Shown piece by piece: positions 1 through 7,635 of a stretch of DNA of 64,000 nt. The stretch is from Pseudoxanthomonas sp. 3HH-4. GTDB lineage: Bacteria > Pseudomonadota > Gammaproteobacteria > Xanthomonadales > Xanthomonadaceae. The stretch covers positions 434,001-498,000 of the forward strand of contig NZ_VFPB01000002.1 in assembly GCF_006716465.1 (NCBI RefSeq), read 5' to 3'. The first letter of the stretch is position 1, and every line of letters begins with the position of its first letter. Position numbers and translations under genes: made by a program. The notes beneath the pieces are model-generated. The model was given only the letters and a program-made list of their open reading frames with translations, ran no database searches and had not been told where the DNA came from.

Positions 1-469
1 GCAGCAGCACCAGCCCCAACAGCATCCAGGCCCCATAGACATGCACATACCAGGCCACCGCACGACCCGTCTCATCATCAGGAGGCACGAACAGCGCAGG
101 CACCTGGATCCCCGCGCACAACGTGCGATCCGCCCCCATCCACACCCAGATGACGTGCCCACTGACAGGTAGCGCGAGGATCAGCAAATAGAGAAGGCCG
201 TGCACCGCGCTTTTGGCGTACCTACGCCAGCGCGGCATGTACTCTTCCGACATCGGCAGCGCGAGCCGCAGGGTGAGGCGCACCAGCATCAGGCCCAGGA
301 TCAGGACGCCGAGACGGAAATGGACCGACAGCAAGGCATCGGAGGTCGTTCGCGTCGTCCAGTGCTCCGCTGCGAATCCGAGCATGAGCTGCACCGCCAG
401 CAGGAAGGCCAAACCCCAATGGAGCACACGCAGGGCGAGCGGATGCCGTTTCGAAGGCTGCTCGCTCAT
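1..469 (-). CDS. Cytochrome b561 family protein (C-terminus cut by window edge)
   Basis: Inner-membrane di-haem b-type cytochrome of the b561 family, which passes electrons between quinol and a partner protein. The reverse-strand translation begins MSEQPSKRHPLALRVLHWG and shows successive hydrophobic helices with histidines at about residues 17, 50, 90 and 105, plus another near 144 in a 'WYVHVYGAW' segment; these are the usual haem-ligand positions. About 156 residues are visible before the gene runs off the left edge. The start chosen (469) overlaps the stop of the upstream gene as ATGA, implying translational coupling; an in-frame ATG at 478 is an alternative. Coupling to a secreted intradiol-like protein suggests a role in the membrane or periplasm, but its electron partner is unknown. 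Confidence 0.85.
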   Translation of the reverse strand, partial: MSEQPSKRHPLALRVLHWGLAFLLAVQLMLGFAAEHWTTRTTSDALLSVHFRLGVLILGLMLVRLTLRLALPMSEEYMPRWRRYAKSAVHGLLYLLILALPVSGHVIWVWMGADRTLCAGIQVPALFVPPDDETGRAVAWYVHVYGAWMLLGLVLL

Positions 470-1131
470 GGCCTGCATGTCGGATACCCGGGAATATTGC
501 GGCCGAGCACGATGTCGCGCCGTGCCTGCCAGCCGCCCGCGACGCGCCGTGGCGTCACGATCCCGCTGCCGCCTCGCCCCTGATCGGCCTTCCGGACAGT
601 CGCTGGCGTCAGGTGCGGGTCGTCCCGGAACAGGACGTCGTCGATGTAGTAGAGCGCGCAGCCAGGCTCGATGACGTATAGGTGGATGTGTTGCGGCATG
701 GTCGTGCCCGGATAGCTGCCGGGACGCACGGTGAGGAACGTGTACCAGCCCCCGGCATCACTGGTGGCCCAGGCGCGCAGGCGGCCGTGTCGCCGGATGC
801 CAGCGTCGCGGCTCGAGCGCTCCCCCGGATATACCCCGCCTTGGTTCGTCTGGTGCGCATACACGATCACGCCGCCGCGCGGATGTCCGGCGGCATCGAG
901 GACCCGTCCGGTCAAGCGCAAAGGCTGGCCCGGTTCTCCGTCGGGTGCCAGCAGGGCCGTGGCCGGTGGATGGGCTGGCAACCCAATGAGTGGCACCTCG
1001 CAATCCTCGCAAGGCAGACCGACGATGGGCGTGGCCGCACCCGCTGGCGTGCTGGCGAGGAACAGCCACAATGCCATTGCCAGCTTGAAGCGGAAGACGG
1101 GGATGAAGGGCGGGTACGCAAGACGTGGCAT
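466..1131 (-). CDS. Secreted intradiol ring-cleavage dioxygenase-like protein
   Basis: 221-residue protein with the intradiol dioxygenase/protocatechuate 3,4-dioxygenase fold. An N-terminal hydrophobic stretch ending near residue 33 (AGAA) looks like a signal peptide. The four expected non-haem Fe(III) ligands are visible: Tyr101 in 'GGVYPG', Tyr140 in 'PGSYPG', and His148 and His150 in 'PQHIHLYV'. The catalytic core is shorter than in catechol or protocatechuate dioxygenases and it is exported, unlike cytosolic aromatic-degradation enzymes, so the substrate cannot be named. Its stop overlaps the start of the cytochrome b561 gene by 4 bases, so the two are probably one operon. It is divergent from the ECF sigma gene at 1258. 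ATG start at 1131. Confidence 0.75.
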   Translation of the reverse strand: MPRLAYPPFIPVFRFKLAMALWLFLASTPAGAATPIVGLPCEDCEVPLIGLPAHPPATALLAPDGEPGQPLRLTGRVLDAAGHPRGGVIVYAHQTNQGGVYPGERSSRDAGIRRHGRLRAWATSDAGGWYTFLTVRPGSYPGTTMPQHIHLYVIEPGCALYYIDDVLFRDDPHLTPATVRKADQGRGGSGIVTPRRVAGGWQARRDIVLGRNIPGYPTCRP

Positions 1132-1257
1132 CGGGATCTCCGGCGGGATGTGCTCGGGAAGAGCACGCTTCGGACGGTTCCGTTAACGACGACTCGCGTG
1201 TTAACACTCCGCTTCCTTTGGCCCTCCCGCTCTCACGACCCTCCAGACAATGAGGCC

Positions 1258-1818
1258 ATGAGGGCCGCTCTCGATCCCACTGACATCGCCGGTCATGTGC
1301 AGGACGCCCGCCGGGGGTCGCAGACCGCCTATGCCTGGCTCCATCGCACGTTCGCGCCGCTCGTATACGCCACCCATCTGGGCATGACCTCGCGTGCGCG
1401 AGCGGAGGAGCTGACCCAGGAAACGTTCGTCATCGCCTTCGGCAGGCTGGACCAGTTGCGCGACGCGGCGAGCTTTGGCCCCTGGATCGCCATGATCGCC
1501 CGCCGGAATCGACCGCATGGAGACATGGACGAGCGGGATCTGGCGGAAGCCGACGAGCCCGCCTGGACCGGCACGGGTCCCGAATCGATGGCACAGGCAG
1601 ATGAAGCACTGCGCGCGATCCGGCGGCTTCCCGAGGCCTACCGCGAGACCCTGATCCTTCGCCTGGTTGAAGGCTTGAGTGGCCCCGAGATCGCCAACCT
1701 CACCGGACTGAAGCCGCCGTCGGTTCGCGTGAATCTCCATCGCGGCATGGCCCAGTTGCGTCAGGCTCTGGGGATCGCCGCAGAGGACAAGGATAAGGAT
1801 GATGCCCGAGACACCTGA
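1258..1818 (+). CDS. ECF-type RNA polymerase sigma factor
   Basis: 186-residue sigma-70 family factor of the extracytoplasmic-function group. Region 2 is seen around 'FAPLVYATHLGMTSRARAEE' through 'LTQETFVIAF' (about residues 30-65). Region 4 is 'LPEAYRETLILRLVEGLSG' followed by a helix-turn-helix 'PEIANLTGLKPPSVRVNLHR' (about 125-170). The ATG at 1258 gives a normal ECF length; the open frame extends further upstream, but that part lacks sigma similarity. The last 20 bases overlap the next gene, a FecR-like membrane protein, which is the usual sigma/anti-sigma arrangement. No TonB receptor follows, so the stimulus is unclear. The divergent intradiol-like/b561 pair is a possible target. Confidence 0.85.
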   Translation: MRAALDPTDIAGHVQDARRGSQTAYAWLHRTFAPLVYATHLGMTSRARAEELTQETFVIAFGRLDQLRDAASFGPWIAMIARRNRPHGDMDERDLAEADEPAWTGTGPESMAQADEALRAIRRLPEAYRETLILRLVEGLSGPEIANLTGLKPPSVRVNLHRGMAQLRQALGIAAEDKDKDDARDT

Positions 1819-2803
1819 TCCGTTGTGGGATCCCGACCTGCCCGGCGACGAAGTGCTGCAGCGCCTGACGTCGCTGCTCGGCGCTTACCGTTACGCCCCC
1901 CACCGCGACCATGCGTGGTCGATACGGCCGGTGCGTGTTCCCCGCGCACGCAGGCGTCGAATGATGCTTGCAGGCGTCGCGGCGCTGGCCGCATGCGTAG
2001 CAGGCCTTGCAGTCTGGATGCCGTGGCGTCTGCAGTGGCAGGATCACCGGTCGTGGGGCGTCGACACGGCCGCCGTGTCCCTGCCCGCCGATCTGGATGT
2101 GGGTGCCACGCTGACAACCGACGCCAGCGAGGCGGCGATGGTGAAAGTGGCTCGCATCGGTCGGATGGAAGTGATGCCAGGCACGCGGGTGAAACTGCTG
2201 GATACCCGCGCGGGCCATCATCGCCTGGAATTGGTGAGCGGACGCGTGCGTGCCCGCATCTGGGCGCCCCCTGGATATTTCGCCATTGCAGCCGGTGCCA
2301 GCGAAACCATCGACCTGGGATGTGAATTCGAAATGGACCGCGACCTGCACGGCAACGGCACGATCCATGTCACCAGTGGCTGGATCATGCACCGGGTAAA
2401 AGGGCAGGAAACACTTGTCCCCGCTGGATCGACCGTGACGTTCACGGCTGAGCGCGCGGGAATTCCTCATGCAACCACAGCATCGGCCGAGTTCCGGTCC
2501 GCTGTCGATCAGCTCGACAGTGCGATGGCACAAGACATGCGCGTGCCCGATATCGAGCAATACGTTGCCGATCAGGCAGCGCCCTCAAACAGCTTTGCTT
2601 TGCTCAGCCTGCTGACCCGCTATCCGGCGCTCGCCTCAGGGCCGGTCTACCCGAAACTGGCCGCGTTTCTGGGAGAACCCGGCGAAGCCCGACATCGTGA
2701 AGCTTGGTCGCGCGGGAGCGTGCATGCAATGAACCTCTGGTGGGAACAGATGCCCCGCCCCCCCAAGGCCTGGTGGCTCAACTGGCGGGATGCCTTGGGC
2801 TGA
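1799..2803 (+). CDS. FecR-like anti-sigma/regulatory membrane protein
   Basis: 334-residue protein with a cytoplasmic N-terminus of about 50 residues, one transmembrane helix (about 53-75, after an RARRRR cluster) and a periplasmic FecR-type domain (about 95-215) recognisable from the 'DVGATLTTDASEAAMVKV', 'RLELVSGRVRARIWAP' and 'ETIDLGCEFEMDRD' segments. FecR proteins bind an ECF sigma factor and relay a periplasmic signal. The C-terminal 120 residues have no domain I recognise. The start overlaps the sigma gene by 20 bases. Two adjacent ATG codons (1799 and 1802) follow an 'AAGGATAAGGAT' ribosome-binding region, so either may be used. Confidence 0.75.
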   Translation: MMPETPDPLWDPDLPGDEVLQRLTSLLGAYRYAPHRDHAWSIRPVRVPRARRRRMMLAGVAALAACVAGLAVWMPWRLQWQDHRSWGVDTAAVSLPADLDVGATLTTDASEAAMVKVARIGRMEVMPGTRVKLLDTRAGHHRLELVSGRVRARIWAPPGYFAIAAGASETIDLGCEFEMDRDLHGNGTIHVTSGWIMHRVKGQETLVPAGSTVTFTAERAGIPHATTASAEFRSAVDQLDSAMAQDMRVPDIEQYVADQAAPSNSFALLSLLTRYPALASGPVYPKLAAFLGEPGEARHREAWSRGSVHAMNLWWEQMPRPPKAWWLNWRDALG

Positions 2804-2912
2804 GTATCCAGAGGTGTCCGCGTTCGGAAGCGGACATCAGCCGGGCCATCCCGAATGGATGACCCCTTCAATCCGCCTGTGGACCGCTAATACCTGGCAA
2901 CGAGTGGACGGG

Positions 2913-4337
2913 CTAGAGCCGGGCGGCGTCGGCGCGGGCGCGGATGTCGGCGAAGGTGTCGTCGTGGACGATCCTGCCGTCTTCCCAAATCGTCACCATC
3001 GCGTCATCGAAGCCCAACGGCTTCTCGACCTCGGCTAATGACTCGGCCTCGACCGATACCGGGACTGTACGGAAGTTGCCGTACTCGCGGTGTTGGAGCA
3101 GGGTCATGCGCCCCCGCTTGCTCTGCTTGCCCTTGTCAGTCACCGGATCCTTGTAAACATCGATCCACTCACCGTTGACGCGGGCGGCCGAGCATTTGAG
3201 CGCGAACTTCTGGGTATCGCGATCCAGTCGCTGCAACAGGGCTCCCCCCATACCGAAGGCCACGTTGTCGGTCGCGTAACCGGCGCTGGTGATGCGTTCC
3301 AGGATGGCGCGGATACTGGTCGGGTTGATGCCATCGCCCTGGATCACCCGGACGTAGTTGAGCACCTTGTAGCCTTTGCCGTTGACCGTATGGCCGAAGG
3401 CTTCGTCCAGCAGCTCAAGGCATTGGTGCACCACCGCCACGGGATCGCCCGAGTCGGGCCGAATGACGACCGTGGCACCCGAGTCGATGACTTCCTGTCG
3501 GAGCGTCTTGCCCCAGTGTTCCTTGATGGCGTGATAGATATCGTAGCTGTCCGATACGACCGCCACGATAGAGCCCGGCTTGGCGAACTGGGTCAGCATG
3601 TTGCGGTAGGCCTGCACCTCATTCTCGCGGCCCCAGCTGGTGATCGTGCTGTGCTCGGCGGCCGGGATGGAGTAGCCGGCCATCGGCTCGTGGTAGTAGG
3701 CCTTGGCGAGTTGCAGGCCGGAGACCGTATCGGTCCCCAGGAAATTGACCAGGTGCGCTGCGCCACCGATGGCAGCCGACTCCACACTGGAAACGCCGCG
3801 GCTGCCGAAGTCATGCAGTTTGAAGGGCAGCTGGCCTTCCGGATCGTCGCTGGTGCGCTCCAGGAACTGACGGATGGTCTGCTTGGCGTGCCAGCTGATG
3901 GTCGCCACCGTCACCGGATACCAGATGCGCAGCAGCATGGTCTCGAGATAGGACGGCGCCCAATAGGCTTGAGGATCGGTCGACTCGATGGTCATAAGCG
4001 CGTTATGCGTTGGCACTACGGTGCCCTCAGGCACGGCGCGAATGCGGATCGGTAGCAGGCCACGGTGGTGGTCGACGATGTATCGCCAGCCGGCCTCGTT
4101 GAACGGTTCGCCGTGGGCGGCGAACAGGTCGCGTGCCTCGTCCACGTCGGCATGGGTGATCGGCTTGGCCAGATACTCCTTCAGGATGGCCTGCAGGCCG
4201 AAGAAAACGGTGCGGTCGTAGGTGCCGCCGCGCGATTCCACGTAGAAGAAGGTGGCATCGGTGCCAGGCGGGTACTGCAGCCAGTGGCTGGCCTTGTAGC
4301 TGTCGGTATTGAGGAGAAGATTGTTGAGGCATTGCAT
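2913..4337 (-). CDS. nadV: Nicotinamide phosphoribosyltransferase
   Basis: 474-residue NAMPT/NadV enzyme that makes NMN from nicotinamide and PRPP, the committing step of the non-deamidating NAD salvage route. Family motifs are clear: 'NTDSYKASHW' near the N-terminus, 'HDFGSRGVSS' at 175-184, the catalytic-type His in 'AEHSTITSWG' (His229) and the PRPP-site 'RPDSGDP' (Arg293, Asp295), matching His247, Arg311 and Asp313 of human NAMPT. The length is normal. It lies 62 bases downstream of the NMN adenylyltransferase/Nudix gene on the same strand, so the two enzymes that carry nicotinamide to NAD are probably one operon. ATG start at 4337. Confidence 0.95.
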   Translation of the reverse strand: MQCLNNLLLNTDSYKASHWLQYPPGTDATFFYVESRGGTYDRTVFFGLQAILKEYLAKPITHADVDEARDLFAAHGEPFNEAGWRYIVDHHRGLLPIRIRAVPEGTVVPTHNALMTIESTDPQAYWAPSYLETMLLRIWYPVTVATISWHAKQTIRQFLERTSDDPEGQLPFKLHDFGSRGVSSVESAAIGGAAHLVNFLGTDTVSGLQLAKAYYHEPMAGYSIPAAEHSTITSWGRENEVQAYRNMLTQFAKPGSIVAVVSDSYDIYHAIKEHWGKTLRQEVIDSGATVVIRPDSGDPVAVVHQCLELLDEAFGHTVNGKGYKVLNYVRVIQGDGINPTSIRAILERITSAGYATDNVAFGMGGALLQRLDRDTQKFALKCSAARVNGEWIDVYKDPVTDKGKQSKRGRMTLLQHREYGNFRTVPVSVEAESLAEVEKPLGFDDAMVTIWEDGRIVHDDTFADIRARADAARL

Positions 4338-4399
4338 GACGGAAGCTCCTTCGCGTCGCGTGAAGCCGGCGGTCTATCCACCAGCGGGAAAGGTCGGGA

Positions 4400-5449
4400 T
4401 CAGCCCCGGCCCAGGAAGAACTCCAGAATGTGCAGGTGGTCTTCGAACAACTTGGGACCCATGTCCAGCGCTTCACTGACCGGGATCCAGCGGGCTTTGT
4501 CGGCGTCATCGCCACCACGTACCTCTGGCAGCTCACCGGCCGGGAAGTCGAAGTGGAAGGCGTGGGTGATCGTGCGGCCGCGTTGGCTGCGCTCGGGGTG
4601 GTCGAACACGTGCTGATCCTTCAGCGACCCCTTCAGTACCCGGACCGGGATCTTGAGGCGCGTCTCCTCCCGTAGCTCGCGCAGGCAGGAGTCCAGCAGA
4701 CCCTCGTGCTGGCCGACGAAGCCACCCGGCAGCGCCCACAGGCCCTTGCCGGGTTCGGCGCGGCGGCGTACCAGCAGCACGTGGCCCGAATGCACCACCA
4801 CCGCATCGGTGGTAACGAACGTGGGCGCGTAGGGAGCGTCCTTCCAGGCCGCCTTGTAGTGCTCGATGAACTGGTACTCGGCCACCAGCTGGCCGTAGGA
4901 CGGTGAGCTCTTGCGGAAGGCTTCCAGCATGTCGTACACCGGCGCAGGCACATTGCCACGCAGCATCAGCAGGGCGCCGTGGAAATCGATGGTGCCGGCT
5001 TCAAACAAGTAACGGCGCAACTCGGTGGCCGACAGGGTCTCGGTGTGCTGCACGTCCACCAGCGGCCATTGCGGGAACTCGCGCAGGTAATAGCTGGAGG
5101 CGTCCTTGTCCATGCCGACCAAGCCCACTTTGGCCTCGGCATCTCCGCCGTCCGTCCGAATCGCCTCCGCCACGGTGCGTTGGACGCCAGCGATCCACTG
5201 GGCCTCATTGTAGAGGTGGTCACGCAGTGGACGGATCAGCAGGCGATCGGCTGACCCATCAAGGGCAGCCTGGATCATCACGGCACGTTCGGCCACGGTC
5301 CAAGGATTGCGGAGGCTGCGGGGGGTATCGGCAGAGCCGACGAGGAAGATCAGTTTCTTGGCGCGACTCAGTGCGAGGCGGGCAACGGCGGCGTGGCCGT
5401 TATGGAAGGGCTCGAAACGCCCGATGAAGACCAGATAGTCGTATTCCAT
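4400..5449 (-). CDS. nadM: Bifunctional NMN adenylyltransferase / Nudix hydrolase
   Basis: 349-residue two-domain protein. The N-terminal half is a nucleotidyltransferase with 'GRFEPFHNGH' (residues 10-19) and a C-proximal 'TELRR' (about 142-146), the NadM signature for joining NMN and ATP into NAD. The C-terminal half carries a complete Nudix box starting 'GGFVGQHEG' (242) and ending 'LREETRL' (about 264), expected to hydrolyse ADP-ribose or related nucleotides. The same fusion is known beside NadV in Synechocystis (slr0787/slr0788). It is the first gene of the pair and nadV follows. The 238 bases upstream show no obvious regulator site. ATG start at 5449. Confidence 0.93.
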   Translation of the reverse strand: MEYDYLVFIGRFEPFHNGHAAVARLALSRAKKLIFLVGSADTPRSLRNPWTVAERAVMIQAALDGSADRLLIRPLRDHLYNEAQWIAGVQRTVAEAIRTDGGDAEAKVGLVGMDKDASSYYLREFPQWPLVDVQHTETLSATELRRYLFEAGTIDFHGALLMLRGNVPAPVYDMLEAFRKSSPSYGQLVAEYQFIEHYKAAWKDAPYAPTFVTTDAVVVHSGHVLLVRRRAEPGKGLWALPGGFVGQHEGLLDSCLRELREETRLKIPVRVLKGSLKDQHVFDHPERSQRGRTITHAFHFDFPAGELPEVRGGDDADKARWIPVSEALDMGPKLFEDHLHILEFFLGRG

Positions 5450-5687
5450 GAGAATCCCTCATGTCGTTGTGCGTGCCTTGGGTCTGTCCCTTGGCTGCCT
5501 AAAATCCTACGCCTGCCATAGCCGGAGTCAAGTGCCTGCCCTGTAGGGAAAGAAGGGTGGATGTCCGCTTCCGGCCGGGATTGGGGGGCGTACCACGACG
5601 ATCAGCGTCGTTCGCCATGGAGTGCCCGTCGACAGGTTTGGGACGTCGGTTGCAACGTGCTTGATGTCTGCGAAGGAGCCGTCGTGC

Positions 5688-6917
5688 TCACCAGGAAAGA
5701 CGGGCGGTTACGTGTGCCTCGTCCACGTGCAGCGAGAATTCCCAGCCGTTGCGCTCACACAGCCGCTGGACGATGCCCAGCCCTAGGCCATGCCCGTTGG
5801 AAACGAGGCCGGCCGGCGTGAGCCGACCCACTTCGTCACCGCCCAACCGGTTGGTAACCAGCAGCTCGTGCTGCTTGAGGAGAACCGTGATCGGCCCCTG
5901 CCCGCCGGGTGTTTGCTCGAACGCGTTCCTAACCAGGTTGGTGACGGCGATGAGGAACGCCTGTGGATGCCCTCGAACGACGGGTGCCGCAAGACTTTCG
6001 ACGTCGACCTCGACGCGCTTGCCGTTCAGCAGGTAGCGCTGCTGGTCGATCGCCCGGCTCACCAAGGGCGCGACCGGGAACTGTTCGTCATACAGCCCGT
6101 CGTCTGCTTCGCGTGCGATGCACAGGAACATCTCGATGGTGGATTTCATCTCCAGCGTCGCCCGTCGGATCCGATCCACCGCCTTCACGTCTTCAGCTGA
6201 CAGATCGCTCTGCTCCAGCAGCTCGATCGCACCCGTGATCACGGTGACGGGTGTCCGCAACTCGTGGCTGGCGGAACCGGTGAAGTCCCGCTCGCGCACG
6301 ATGAACGCGCTGATACGCGCGAGCGTCTTCTCGATGGCACCGGCGAGGACGCCGACTTCGTCCGTTCCGAACCGGCTGGACTCGATGAGCTTGTGGTCTC
6401 CCGCCGACAGATGCTCCAGGTCGATGCCCGCGACCACGTCGGCGAGCTCCACCACCGGGGCGACCGCTCTCCGCATCACCAGGACGCCCAGCCCGAACCC
6501 CAGCGCGCCGAGCACGCCCACGACAGCGGTGATGACGAGCAGCCACCACCAGTCCTCGGAGGATGCCGCCTCGATCCCGGCGACATCGAACACCGCGAAG
6601 GCGCGCCCGGTTGCATTGTCGGCGGGGACGACGGCGACATGCAGCTCTTCGGCGACGAACTCGTACACGCCCTCGTCAGGGCCTGCCTGCGCCCATTCCT
6701 TCAGGGGTTCCGGCAAGTTCCCGGCATCGTCGTAGCCCTGAAGACTCGTCGTGAGATCGGGATAGTTCTCGGCGGCACGTTGCAGCTGATTGACCAACAC
6801 CCGGTCTTCGCTGAACCTGATGGCCGCATAGAACGCGAGCCCCCAGACCACGCTGAGTGCGATCACACACAGCGCGAACGCATACTCGACACGTTTGCGC
6901 AGACTGTGTTGCGACAT
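5688..6917 (-). CDS. Sensor histidine kinase
   Basis: 409-residue membrane histidine kinase. Two transmembrane helices (about 13-33 and 124-149) flank a periplasmic sensor of about 90 residues with no recognised fold. A HAMP-like linker follows, then an H-box 'FTGSASHELRTP' (phosphoacceptor His218), N-box 'NLVRNAFEQTP' (about 327-337) and G-box 'GHGLGLGIVQRL' (375-386). The ATG at 6917 overlaps the stop of the response-regulator gene (TGATG); a TTG one codon earlier would add a residue. It is the last gene of a receptor-regulator-kinase operon, so its signal is probably linked to whatever the TonB receptor imports. The stimulus cannot be read from sequence. Confidence 0.92.
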   Translation of the reverse strand: MSQHSLRKRVEYAFALCVIALSVVWGLAFYAAIRFSEDRVLVNQLQRAAENYPDLTTSLQGYDDAGNLPEPLKEWAQAGPDEGVYEFVAEELHVAVVPADNATGRAFAVFDVAGIEAASSEDWWWLLVITAVVGVLGALGFGLGVLVMRRAVAPVVELADVVAGIDLEHLSAGDHKLIESSRFGTDEVGVLAGAIEKTLARISAFIVRERDFTGSASHELRTPVTVITGAIELLEQSDLSAEDVKAVDRIRRATLEMKSTIEMFLCIAREADDGLYDEQFPVAPLVSRAIDQQRYLLNGKRVEVDVESLAAPVVRGHPQAFLIAVTNLVRNAFEQTPGGQGPITVLLKQHELLVTNRLGGDEVGRLTPAGLVSNGHGLGLGIVQRLCERNGWEFSLHVDEAHVTARLSW

Positions 6918-7621
6918 CAATGGAAATCCTCTGCGATTCGATACCCGATGCGATGCACCGTATGGATCAGCGGCTTATCGAACGGCCGGTCGATTGCCTG
7001 GCGCAGCTTGTGCATGTGGGAGCGAAGCAGATCAACATCGGGACGCTCGTCCGCCCAAAGCTGTGTTTCGAGCTCGTCGCGATCCACGACGGACGGGGAC
7101 TTCTCCATCAATCGTCGGAGCAGCTTCATGCCGGCAGGATTGATCTCGATCCGTCGCCCCGCCCGATGCACCTGCAGCGTGGACCGGTTCAATGTCAGGT
7201 CGCCGACGGTCAGCAGGTTGTCGGCATTCCGGTGGCTCCGTTTGTACAGAGCCCGGATGCGCGCATGCAGCTCCTGCAGTGCGAATGGCTTGACCAGGTA
7301 GTCATCGGCGCCGGCGTCGAACCCTTTGAGCCTGTCCTCGAGCGTGTCCCTCGCCGTCAGCATGAGCACGGGCGTTTCGATCTCGGCATCGGCCCGCAGC
7401 CTCTGGCAGAAGGCGAGGCCGTCCATCCTCGGGAGCATGAGGTCCAGCACGATGACGTCGAACGGATTCGTCAGCGCCAGGCTCATCGCGGTGACGCCAT
7501 CGTGGGCGAAATCCAGGACATAGCCGAGCTTTTCGAGGTACGTGGCAATGTTCCCGCAGATATCGCGGTTGTCCTCGACGATCAACGCCCTGATGGGCGG
7601 AGCATCAAGCGCGCGTGCCAT
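6917..7621 (-). CDS. OmpR/PhoB-family response regulator
   Basis: 234-residue DNA-binding response regulator: a receiver domain at about 10-125 with acidic pocket 'VEDNRD', phosphoacceptor Asp60 in 'VIVLDLMLPRMDG' and Lys in 'DYLVKPF', followed by an OmpR-type winged helix at about 140-232. The long open frame extends to 8251, but the ATG at 7621 is preceded by GGGAGACG and gives a standard start (MARALDAPPIRALIVEDN). It begins 14 bases after the stop of the TonB receptor gene and overlaps the kinase gene, making a tight three-gene operon. Likely targets include the receptor's own promoter, by inference only. Confidence 0.93.
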   Translation of the reverse strand: MARALDAPPIRALIVEDNRDICGNIATYLEKLGYVLDFAHDGVTAMSLALTNPFDVIVLDLMLPRMDGLAFCQRLRADAEIETPVLMLTARDTLEDRLKGFDAGADDYLVKPFALQELHARIRALYKRSHRNADNLLTVGDLTLNRSTLQVHRAGRRIEINPAGMKLLRRLMEKSPSVVDRDELETQLWADERPDVDLLRSHMHKLRQAIDRPFDKPLIHTVHRIGYRIAEDFH

Positions 7622-7635
7622 CTGCCGTCTCCCGT

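Noticed and set aside
1131-1257. Possible ECF-type promoter (GGAAC) upstream of the divergent genes
   Set aside because: A GGAACC occurs on the reverse strand, but no -10 element (CGTC-like) at the expected 16-17 base spacing.
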